A stretch of DNA of 64,000 nucleotides from Tenrec ecaudatus. Taxonomy: Eukaryota; Chordata; Mammalia; Afrosoricida; Tenrecidae. The stretch covers positions 16,515,001 to 16,579,000 of the forward strand of contig NC_134546.1 in assembly GCF_050624435.1 (NCBI RefSeq), written 5' to 3'. The notes below the pieces were generated by a model that searched no databases, was not told where the DNA came from, and saw only the letters and a list, made by a program, of their open reading frames with translations. Each line of letters starts with the position of its first letter. Position 1 is the stretch's first letter. Shown here piece after piece: positions 21,364 to 30,560 of this stretch. The translations under genes were made by a program, and so were the position numbers.

Positions 21364-22410
21364 GCTTTTTTAAAAAAAATCGTTTTATTAGGGCTCATAC
21401 AATTCTTATCACAATCCATCATACATCCATTGTGTCAAGAACATATGTACTTTTGTTGCCATCATCATTCTCAAAATGTTTGCCTTCTACTTGAGCCCTT
21501 AATATCTGCTGCTCATTTTCCCCCTCCCTCCCCACTCCCCCCTACCTCATGAACCCTAGATAATTTATAAATTATTATTTTGTCATATCTTTCCCTTTCC
21601 GATGTCTGCCTTCACCCACTTTTCTGTTACACGTCCTCCAGGGAGGAGGTCACATGTAGATCCTTGTAATCAGTTCCCCCTTTCCAACCCACCCTCCCTC
21701 TACGTTCCCAGTATCACCACTCACACCACTGGTCCTGAAGGGATCATCCTCCCTGGATTCCCTGTGTTTCTGGTTCCTATCTGTACCAGTGTACATTCTC
21801 TGGTCTAGCCAGACTTGCAAGGTAGAACTGGGATCACGATAGTGTGTGCGTGTGTCGGGGGTGGGGGAGTGAGGAAGCATTTAGGAACTAAAGGAAAGTT
21901 GTATTTTTCATCGTTGCTACGTCGCACCCTGTCTGGCTCATCTCCTCCCCGAGAGCCCGCTGCAAGGGGATCTCCAGTGGCCTACAAATGGGCTTTGGGT
22001 CTCCACTGTGCACTCCCCCCCTCATTCACTATGGTAAGACTTTTTGTTCTGATCATGCCTGATACCTAATCCCTTTGACACCTCGTGATCGCACAGGCTG
22101 GTGTGCTTCTTCCATGTGGGCTTTGTTGCTTCTGAGCTAGATGGCCACTTGTTTACCTTCAAGCCTGTAAGACCCCAGATGCGATATCTTTTTTTTTTGA
22201 TGCGATATCTTTTGATAGCTGGGCACCATCAGCTTTCTTCACCACATTTGCTTATATACTCATTGTCTTCAGCAATCATATCAGGGAGGTGAGCACACAA
22301 TGATATGATTTCTTGTTCTTTGATGCCTGATAACTGATCCCGTCGGCACCTCGTGATCACACAGGCTGGTGTGCTTCTTCCATGTGGGCTTTGTTGCTTC
22401 TGAGCATGAC
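21364..22410 (-). mobile_element. Family A, long copy (3' half)
   Basis: Read on the minus strand, the 3' end lies at 21364-21400 (AATAAAACG, then an A tract). The copy runs about 1 kb further into the family than most others, to a segment that recurs twice inside it (around 22095-22200 and 22345-22405: GTGTGCTTCTTCCATGTGGG). The tract matching the purine region is at 21515-21545. It interrupts an AfroSINE at 21282-21363. Confidence 0.75.
22178..22213 (-). repeat. 15-bp direct repeat around a T tract, inside family A
   Basis: GATGCGATATCTTTT at 22178-22192 recurs at 22199-22213, with six further T between. Other family A copies (such as 17600-17650) have a single copy of this segment, so the duplication is specific to this locus. 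It mirrors, on the minus strand, the tail-only structure at 1298. Confidence 0.55.
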
Positions 22411-23220
22411 GTCCCTCACTGACCCATAGCTTTACAGAGGACAACACCAGAGACACAGTGTGGGAATTGCACCCTAACTGATCCTGCCACACTGAGGCAA
22501 AACACTAAGGGGGTGCAACAGAACAGCAAGGGAATGGAGTGGCGAGGTCCCCAGGGAATGCTGAAGGTGGACTTTGGGGCCAGGGCATGGTGTCCCAACA
22601 GACTGGACTGGAAAACACTCCTAAAGGCCAACAAACAGTCCTTGAACTAACTCCAAGCTCTTCTTTCTTGTTGTGTTTTGTTTTATTGTTTTTTTGTCAT
22701 TGTTTTGTTGTTGTTTTGTTGTATATTGTTGCTTGGTTTTGTTCTGTCTTGTTTTTGTGCATGTTATTATCTCCATAGGTCTGTCTAAATAAGATAGGCT
22801 GGATGAACAATCTGGAGGAAACAACAATGGGCTGACATTTCTGGGGTGACATAGGAGACGGGGAGGTGGGGGAAAGGTAGTGGTGTTAACAAACCCAGAG
22901 ACAAGGGAACAACAAGTGATCCAAATTGGTGGTCAGGAGGGTGTGGGAGGCCTGGTAGGCCATGATCAATGTAATGTAACAAAGAGGAACTGCTGAAACC
23001 CTGGTGGGGACTGAGCATGATAGTGGGACAGGAGGAAAGTCAAGAGAAATAGAGGAACGAGCTGGAAGGCAAAGGACATTTATAGAGGGCTAGGTAAAAA
23101 CATGTATATATGCAAATATATTTATACATGAGGATGGAGAAATAGATCTATGTGCAGAAGGACATTGGGCCTCCACTCAAGTACTCCCTCATTGCAAGAA
23201 TACTTGGCTTGTTGATACCA
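22411..23220 (+). mobile_element. Probable inverted 5' part of the family A copy at 21364
   Basis: The segment includes AGACTGGACTGGAAAACACT, a T-rich tract (22670-22760), AACAATGGGCTGACATTTCT and GGGCCTCCACTCAAGTACTC. From memory of afrotherian repeats, this sequence precedes the segment at 22300-22410 in the full element. Here it runs in the opposite sense to its neighbour, as in 5' inversion. No right-hand target duplication was found, so two adjacent insertions remain possible. Confidence 0.45.
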
Positions 23221-24540
23221 CATGGGACAGAAGAATTGTCCCTCCTAGCCCTGCCCCAAAACAGTGAAGTAAAGGCAAGGCTTTCTGGTTTTCTAAGCCT
23301 GCCTGCCAACATCCCGAGTGAGTGACTTCCAATAGCACCACAGGGGATGCTGCTTTGAGTCACTATGTTTGGGGGTCCTTGCCTAGGCAGTGAGTGTTGC
23401 TAAGCGCGCTGTTTCCTCTCTGGGGAATAGGCTTCCATCTCGGCCCTAACAGTGGGTCGGTGGCAGTTGTACAGCACTGAGGAGCAGCCTGTTTGGGTTT
23501 TTGATTTTGTTTTTTTAACACACTGAAGACAAATCCTCCTCTTCAGACTCAGCCATTTGTTGGAACTCAACCCCAAGAGGAGGAGAGACTCTCTCTATCT
23601 ATAGGTGCTGAGAGATGGAAGAACTAAGGACTTATCGGAGAGCCATCTTTTTAATTGCATGGGGAAAGGAGTGGCTTACGGACCCGGGAAGCAGAACTGC
23701 TTACAGCGGCACATTGGTGGCTGGCTGGACAGGACAGTCTCTGCCGAAGGGAGTCATGCTGGGGAAGCCCTTGCCAAGTTTGAAATGAGGTGGGACCCCG
23801 CTGACACCATGACACCCACCTGCTGGAACGCATTCCAGAAACTTGGGGCTCTTGGCCAAGTCTGTGTATTCCGTTAGGATGGAGGAGGAAGCATTTAGAA
23901 GGCCTCTGGTTATGCCATGGGCCCTGGCTATGGGGGTGGGGGGAGGAGGGACACACTGCAAGTGCCTGCTCAATGGAAGTGTGGTCATTTGGGGACCATT
24001 GACTCCTGTCCCTACACCAGTGTCTGCAATGCCTGAGAGAGCAAGTATCTGTGTATCTGGAGGAGTCCTACGGGATGAATGATGCCGCTTGTCTGCTTTC
24101 CCCACGCCCGCCTTTAGGAGTCAGCTTCCTCAGGGCCTCTACTCAATGATGGCCTGTCATTTCCAGATTCCAAAATTCTGTTTTCTCTGCCCCCGCTCCC
24201 TCTTTCTGGCAAGAATTAAAAAAAAAGACTATCGCTTTCATGAGATTGTCTAGAGAGAACCGGGAAGTTCAGAGGTTAATTTTCCTATCTTTAATTGAAA
24301 GGCTTCTTTGAGTCTTTAATTTCAACAACTACATTAATTTTTAAAATACCCTTAGCCCATGCTCCCTAGAAGCGGAAGGCCGAGCAAGTGCCTTAACGAG
24401 GGAGCATCTCTCGAGAACGCTGTTAAGTAGATGAGAGAGGTGGGAGTGAGCAGAGGAGGAAGCCGAGCAAAGATGCGATTTCTCCTGAAAGGTAGCCTTC
24501 CCCTGATCCCACAGGAGTACTGGAGCAGGAAGAACCTAGG
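23221..24540. other. Unassigned intergenic stretch
   Basis: No repeat family was recognised except possible remnants. ORFs of 90-134 codons overlap on both strands at 23605-24105, without homology I can name. Confidence 0.4.
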
Positions 24541-24544
24541 GGTT

Positions 24545-24745
24545 TATCCCTGGTTGTTCTTCGCGCTCAGCTACTTACTGGAAGGTTGGCAGTTTGAATC
24601 CACGCAGAGGTGCCTTGGAAGAAACACCTGGTGGCGTACTACTGAAACATCAGCTGTTGACAAACACTCTGGAGGGCAGTCTGCTCTGACACACGCATGT
24701 GGGGTCCCTGTGAGTCAGATGACTCAATGGCAATAGTGGCTGACT
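24545..24745 (+). repeat. AfroSINE, second subtype
   Basis: GGTTGGCAGTTTGAATCCAC, AGAGGTGCCTTGGAAGAAAC and GACTCAATGGCAATAGTGGC. The middle differs from most copies here and matches those at 37530, 48690 and 62985. Confidence 0.68.
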
Positions 24746-24837
24746 TTATTTTACGCTCCCTGAAGTTAGCCCTCAAACTCACCAGAGGGCCTTTCTTCTG
24801 AGAGGGGAGACGCAACGCGCTTTTGCCAAGTCAGATT

Positions 24838-25035
24838 TTTGGTTTGACTGGTGGCTTTAAGCTGGGCTGCTAACTGCAAGGTCAGCAGTTTGAAACCACG
24901 AGTCACTCCACAGGAACAAGACAAGGCTTTTTACTCCCGTAAGGAGTTCCAGTCTCGGAAACCCATAGGAGTAGTTCTACCCTGTCCTGTAGCGTGACTG
25001 TCAGTCAGCATGGACTCGAAGGCTGTGAGTTTGAG
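24838..25035 (+). repeat. AfroSINE
   Basis: GGGCTGCTAACTGCAAGGTC, GAAACCCATAGGAGTAGTTC and CAGCATGGACTCGAAGGCTG. It is followed by a (TG)n tract. Confidence 0.75.
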
Positions 25036-25046
25036 GACGGATGTAT

Positions 25047-25069
25047 GGATGTGTGTGTGTGTGTGTGCT
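25047..25069. repeat. (TG)n microsatellite
   Basis: A short TG run at the tail of the AfroSINE at 24838. Confidence 0.85.
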
Positions 25070-25438
25070 TTTTTTATTTTTAAGGGATGCAAATGCTTCC
25101 CACTCTGAGAAAATGAGTTATCCTTATTTTATTTTATTCTATTGCTTACCCTTTAAATAAGCCAATAGTCCAGTGCTTAATCTTAGTACCACCTAGGTGT
25201 AAGGGTTTCTAATCCTGACTGCTGTAACTTGTCTTTGCTTAAAATTAACCAGGGGAAATTAGGGAAGCGAATTAACCACAGTCTCGGTGGACTCCTATGG
25301 CTCTGAGGTTGTTCTCTTAGATACCCAGTGACGCCAAAGGTGCAGTGTTTTTATTAGACCGCTGACTTCTCTGATCACTGAACACAAAGCCTGGTCTTTT
25401 CATGTGTAACCAGGATGCTTCCAGGGCTCCCTGACTTC

Positions 25439-25441
<3 letters not shown>

Positions 25442-25494
<53 letters not shown>
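25442..25494. repeat. (CA)26 microsatellite
   Basis: An uninterrupted CA run next to an AfroSINE, about 450 bases upstream of the CpG-rich promoter block. Apparent ORFs through it are artefacts of the repeat. Confidence 0.97.
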
Positions 25495-25498
<4 letters not shown>

Positions 25499-25668
25499 TC
25501 AAACTCACTGCCATCAAGTCAGTGCTGGCTCACAGTGACCCACCCACCCCTGGGTTTCCAGGGCTGTAACTATTTACGGGCTGGCTCTCTCCCCCAAAAC
25601 TGCTGGCGGTTTCAAACTGTCAACCATGCGGATCGCCGCCCAACGCATGACCAGGACACCACTGTAGT
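25494..25668 (-). repeat. AfroSINE, minus strand
   Basis: AATCAAACTCACTGCCATCA and GCTGGCGGTTTCAAACTGTC. It abuts a (CA)n microsatellite that probably grew at its tail, just upstream of the ANXA4 promoter. Confidence 0.72.
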
Positions 25669-26076
25669 GACAGGCAACACACATCTGCTGGTGCCGGCTT
25701 CATAGAGACCCGTGATAAAGCATCGGTGGAGAGAAAAACAGACTCTTCTTCTCAAAGAGGCCCCGCGTGTGCTGAGCACCTAAGGGCGTAAATGAAAAGC
25801 CATTTTCCCGGAAGGGAGTGGAAGCGCAGGAAACTTTTTGGAATGTATGTTTCCATGTGAAAGGGGACGCGGAGATGTAGGATTGTGAGCCTGCGCTTTC
25901 TTTTTCTCCTTTGCGGGCCAAGAGCTCGGTGGGAGCTGGAGGGGGAGGGCGAGGTGGCGGGGAGGTGGGGGGGGGGGGCGCAGCTCCCGGGGAGGAAGCT
26001 CGGATTTGCAGCGGGACACCAGCCCCCCACCCCGGGCTGGGCGCTGCCGGGCGCGGTCGGGCGTTTGGGAATGGTC

Positions 26077-26088
26077 CGCGCATGCGCA
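26077..26088. promoter_or_regulatory. NRF1-type palindrome CGCGCATGCGCA
   Basis: The sequence fits the NRF1 consensus YGCGCAYGCGCR exactly and is followed 3 bases later by a GC box (CGGGGCGGGA). Both are typical of CpG-island promoters. It lies about 300 bases upstream of the predicted start. Confidence 0.5.
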
Positions 26089-26357
26089 CACGGGGCGGGA
26101 CGCCCAGCACCCTAAAGTCAAACTTCCTCGCTTCTGCGGGACGGAGGCACTGGGCGGCCGGGAAGGGAGCGTGCCAGGCAGAACTGGCCGCTGGTGCGAG
26201 GAGCACCCCACGGCTCGACTCCCAGCCCAGCGTTGCGGCCCGTTCGGGGCGGGAGGCGCCAGGTGCGCTTCGCCCTGGGAGGGATTTTCCGGTCCCGTGG
26301 GCACAGGGACAAGAACTCGGACTCTGTCTCCACCCAAAGTGGGCCGGGCCCGGCCGA

Positions 26358-26365
26358 GATAAAAA
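26358..26365 (+). promoter_or_regulatory. ANXA4: TATA-like box GATAAAAA
   Basis: This A/T run sits inside an otherwise G+C-rich block. If it works as a TATA element, transcription would begin near 26385-26395, giving a first exon of about 50 bases before the donor at 26440. No experimental start can be read from the sequence. Confidence 0.4.
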
Positions 26366-26384
26366 CCCGTTCAGCCCGGAGGGA

Positions 26385-26439
26385 GGAGGGTGTGCGACTT
26401 CGGAGGACACGGCTCTGCACGCTTCCCCGGCGCCGATTG
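26385..26439 (+). other. ANXA4: Predicted ANXA4 exon 1 (5' UTR)
   Basis: The right edge is set by a strong donor, G|GTAAGGAG at 26440, and the left edge only by the spacing from the TATA-like box. No ORF leads from here into exon 2, as expected for a non-coding exon: the start codon is in exon 2. The transcript joining this exon to 50489 is inferred. Confidence 0.45.
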
Positions 26440-26944
26440 GTAAGGAGCTGCCGGCCCTGGAGAGGGGTGCTGGGAGAGGGGGTACCCCAGGCACCTTGCA
26501 AGCGTGCTGCGCCCAGAAGGGTAATCGGGGTGTGGTTTGGGAGTCCTCATCCGGCCAGGGACTGGCTTCTAGGGGACAAGCACGGCCTCCACCCACAGGA
26601 ACGGTCCAGAAAGACCGCCCTACACCGCTTAGGACGCAGTCAGACTACAGCAGTGAATTACACACCTGTGCCAGGCACTGTGCTGGGCTCGGACCTTAAG
26701 AAAAGACTGAGCTCTGGATCTACCCAGGCTGACTTGGCTAAGGTTTACTTGTTTTCTTTCCTTCGCCCTTTAAAAAACTTACAACCGCATTGTTGGTTCC
26801 GGGATAAAGCAGTGCTTGGACCCTGAGAATCTGTTACTGAAGGTCGGCTGTCGATGGCCAGCTGGAGACTTCCGGGGCCAAAAAGGCTATTGAGTTTTAA
26901 TTCTTGGTCTGACTTTAAGTGCCCCCTCTCCCCAATTTGTTGCA

Positions 26945-27092
26945 GGTTTATAGAGGGCTTCCTAGACGGCAGATCTTTACAGGAGCAGACAGCCTCTGCT
27001 TTGGCACACAGAGTGGCTGGTGGAGTTGAACCATTGACTTTGTAGTTAGCAGGCCATTGCGTGCTACCTCAGAGCATCACCGGGGCTCCTTA
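26945..27092 (-). repeat. AfroSINE, minus strand, partial
   Basis: GGCTGGTGGAGTTGAACCAT and CAGAGCATCACCGGGGCTCC, which is the complement of the head. The 3' third is missing. Confidence 0.65.
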
Positions 27093-27169
27093 GTATAGCA
27101 TTAGTGACCTTATTTTGTATGTTCCAGAAAAATCATCAGACTTGGAAGTTGTATTCTCAGACAACCCAA

Positions 27170-27345
27170 ACCAAAAAACCCCAACTCACTGCCATCATTT
27201 GAGGCCATTCTAACTCACCACTCACTCACTGCCTTCAAGTCGAGTCTGACTCACCCCGACAGGGTACAATTGCCCTTGTGAGTTTCTTAGTTTATAATTC
27301 TTTATGGGAGTAGAAAGCCTCGTCTGTATTTTCTAGGCAATTAAG
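27170..27345 (-). repeat. AfroSINE, minus strand, partial
   Basis: CTCACTGCCTTCAAGTCGAG and GGGAGTAGAAAGCCTCGTCT. The tRNA-derived head is missing. Confidence 0.6.
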
Positions 27346-27907
27346 AGGTGAAAACCAGGAGAGGAAGAGGGCAGGGAAGAGCAGTTGACTCGAGACCAGC
27401 TAACTTCCCACAGCCCTGTCTGGCTAAGGTCAGAACCCCTGCTGTCTGAGTAGGTCTCACCTGGGGGTACACACCCCCTCACTGGATCAAGGGCATCTAT
27501 GAGTTTTCGCACCTAAATGTTGTTCCATTTGGTTAGGGATCATTTTTCTCTGAAAGCAACTGAGTGTTTAACACATGCCATCTCATGCCCTGTAGCCAGT
27601 TCCCTTGCTTATGCACAGCCTTACCTTTGTTTCCATCCAATTTGTCTGTAGAGCTAGGCCTCTTTCTATACGAAAACGATCACAGATCTATTTTGGAGCA
27701 GAATCCCAAATTCATGTACCTTTTTTTATATACAACAAAAAGGCGCAGGACATTTTGCTCAGACTTTGAGGCGGAATTCGCCCTACGCCTAGCCCTAGCC
27801 CAGAGGGCTTGCTCTCTCGGTATTTGGGGCCACTGTGGCTTCCGGTTGCATAAGCACTGTCTACCCTGAAGTGCCTTTTAGTAGCAGCCGCTGCCCTCAC
27901 CCGTCTT

Positions 27908-28030
27908 CAGGTCAACCCAAGGCCATTAACCTTGTTTTGCAGATGAGGCCTCCAAGGCCCCAAGCGGTGGTCAGCTGTCAAGGTCAGGCCCTGTATAAAC
28001 TGAGGCTGGAATTCGGAACCTTGATGGTTT
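27908..28030 (+). repeat. MIR
   Basis: TTGTTTTGCAGATGAGGCCT and GAGGCTGGAATTCGGAACCT. Confidence 0.5.
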
Positions 28031-28299
28031 TACTGGGCCCTCATCAGCGCTTGGTTCATAGGGCTTTGGGATGGATGCTTGTGTTTCCTGGCTGATTAGC
28101 TAAGTCGTGGTCCAATGTGTTCTGCTCTCCCACTCGCTTCTTATCAAGCCTCAGTTTAAGCAGACAGATGAAGCACAGGGATGACAGAAAGAACTGGAGC
28201 TTTTGAGATGGGAAAGGGAACACTACAGTGGGCATGGTGTGCAGGGGACCCGTTGCTATGGAGCCGATCCTGCCTCTTAACCACCCACTAACCAAACCC

Positions 28300-28487
28300 A
28301 AACTAGCCTCATGGCCGTATAGTCGGATTCAACTCACAGTGACTCTGTAGGACAGAGTAGACCTGCCCCATGGTTCCAAGGCTGGACAGACTGCCACATC
28401 CTTCTCATGTGGACCTGCTGATGGGTTTGGCCTGTCAACTTTCTGCTTAAAGTTGAGTGCTTTATCTACTGCTCCACCAGGGCTTAT
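28300..28487 (-). repeat. AfroSINE, minus strand
   Basis: GACTCTGTAGGACAGAGTAG and CTGCTCCACCAGGGCTTAT. A second partial copy follows to about 28650. Confidence 0.7.
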
Positions 28488-29276
28488 AGCAACCCTATTG
28501 AAAACAATGGCTCCAAGCGCGCAGCCATTCGGACTGAAAGAGACTGGCTACATAGGACAGGGTTGAACTGACCCCGACTCTTTACACGGGAGCAGGCATC
28601 CCCGAGTGATCGCACTCTCAACCCTTACTCCGCTTAATACGCAAAGCTTTGCTCAAGGATGTTGTGGGTTGGTGTTTTGCACTCTTTGAGATTGAAGTGG
28701 ATTGCTACATTCAGATGAATTTCCGTAAGAATGTAGCGCTTCTCCCTACGGCCTGTCCGTGGCCTTAATGGGACTCATTTGTTCCTATTGGATTGCCTTT
28801 GAACTGGACAGAGACCTTTTGCTATGGCAACCTGAACCGCCACCTTTGACTAATTATTTTTGAAGTTTCAAGTTGCTTGCGGTCAATGAATCACCCTTGA
28901 CACAGAACCCAGAGTGCCGTGTCAATAAGCAGCAGAAGGGACACATCCCGGCAGATGTTCAGACTGTAAACTATGGTGGGCAAAACAAACCAGCCTTCCA
29001 CTCTCCCTCACCAGAATCTCCCATCAACCCTTGTGGCCTTGAAACGATGGAGAGCCTGAACAGCCTGACATGGGACCTGGCAGGAGGCACCCAGAGTGGC
29101 CTTTGGCAAACCTGCACTGCGTGGGCTTCTCTCAGTGTGGGCACTTCCCCACTGGAAGTGTAATACATTAGATTAGTACCTAAAGCTAGCTTAGACGGGC
29201 CCTATGGTGACCGAGGAACAAATCCTTCTGAGGAGGTCCTTTAGCGATATGAACCTGGTGTATAACCAGCACCGAA

Positions 29277-29450
29277 GCAGCCCTGGTGACCCAGTATCCG
29301 GCTGCTAATTGCAAGGTCAGCGGTACCAACCCACCAGCCACCGTGAGGGCGAAAGATCTGGCAGTCTGATGCTGTAAAGAGTGATCATTTTGGGAGGCCC
29401 CTGGGCCTGTTCTACTCTGCCCTGGAGGGTCAGTTGTGAGTTTTGACACT
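29277..29450 (+). repeat. AfroSINE
   Basis: GCAGCCCTGGTGACCCAGTA and GCTAATTGCAAGGTCAGCGG. Confidence 0.68.
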
Positions 29451-30399
29451 TGGCCCCTAACGTAGACCCTCTGAGTCATTCCTGGGAGACTGGGCTCTGC
29501 TTAGCTTCATTCAGCTTCAGTCATTGCTGTTTTGGGTCTCTGCAGTTCCGTGGTCCTCACCCTTGTTGAAGCCACCGTTCCCTTTGAGAGTCTGATTATA
29601 GGTATGGAACCTCTCTCAAGAAAGAAAAGAAAACCCCATAAACGTTTCATGTTTTTCGTATAGCTTCAAGGTATTCGCAGCCGTTCCCTAAACCCATAAT
29701 TAAATACTTCCGGAAGGACACACGGGAACATTATCATAATGTTTGCCTTTGCGGGTGTCAAGTTAAAGGTCTGCTTGAAGTTTTATCATGTTTGTATATT
29801 ATCTTCTAATTTGTTAAATAGAGTTACAGATACCCACATGCCCATTTAACACTGCGGAGAGAGACAAGAAGACAGAAATGAGGAATAATCAATGAGCAAA
29901 TAAACTCTCCAACCTTGAAATTAGCATATAATAATATGCGTTCTGATTTGTGTACGAAGAGGAAAGAGATGCACTTCTGGTCCCATTTCCATGGAGCTAA
30001 AGTAACCAGTGCTCACTGGCCGGGCACTTTAGTTGAGTCGTGCAGTTGTGTGGTATCTGCATCTCGGCTTGTTCCAAACGAGTGTCGGGAGCTTGAAATC
30101 GCATGGTGGGGAAAGTGCTGTTTTCAAATGATCTGACTGGTTTCCGGCGCTGCTTTAGCTACAGATGGAGAGTGCAGGTGGATGGGATAAGTCAGGGCCT
30201 GTTGACTGGCTAGACCTGCTGGGGCAGGGCTGTCTGAGAAAACCTAGCAGTTACCACAGGTCAGGGACACCGAGAGGCTCAGAGCCTGGGTCCCATTTGT
30301 TAACTCACCAGAGGCTTGGTCTCCCTCCATGTGCTGGAACTTCCATGCCACAGGCATGAGTAAGCCCTGAGCCTGGCTGAGTGAGTACCTGGCTTGCTG

Positions 30400-30560
30400 T
30401 TGTCACCTCTATGAGTGCTCTTATTATCACCCCCATTCTACAGATATGGAAACGGAGGCACCAGGGGGGTAAACAATTGGCTCAAGGTTTCACATCAGCA
30501 AATGACAGTGTGAGGATTTGATCTTGGGCCTCTGATTCTGTATCCCGTGCTCTGACACAC
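30400..30560 (+). repeat. MIR
   Basis: CCCCATTCTACAGATATGGA and TGGCTCAAGGTTTCACATCA, ending TATCCCGTGCTCTGACAC. A good full-core match. Confidence 0.75.

Larger units (their letters stand above)
25880..26520 (+). promoter_or_regulatory. ANXA4: Likely ANXA4 CpG-island promoter
   Basis: This is the most GC- and CpG-rich stretch in the window and stands out sharply from its AT-richer, repeat-filled surroundings. It contains a palindromic NRF1-type site CGCGCATGCGCA at 26077-26088, a GC box CGGGGCGGGA at 26091-26100, and a TATA-like GATAAAAA at 26358-26365. A strong splice donor follows at 26440. It lies 24 kb upstream of the ANXA4 start codon on the same strand, with no other gene between. Assigning it to ANXA4 is inference. 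It could also drive a divergent transcript on the minus strand, since long ORFs run both ways, but those ORFs are ordinary for GC-rich DNA. Confidence 0.65.

Noticed and set aside
25317-25705. ORFs with long Thr-His or Cys-Val runs
   Set aside because: These are translations of the (CA)n microsatellite; likewise those at 42725-43079, 44342-44854, 48041-48311, 49966-50214 and 61927-62152.
25700-26596. A 298-codon minus-strand ORF and several 100-260 codon ORFs across the CpG-rich block
   Set aside because: Six frames are open because the block is GC-rich and stop-poor. The products are low-complexity Pro/Arg/Gly strings with no family signature.
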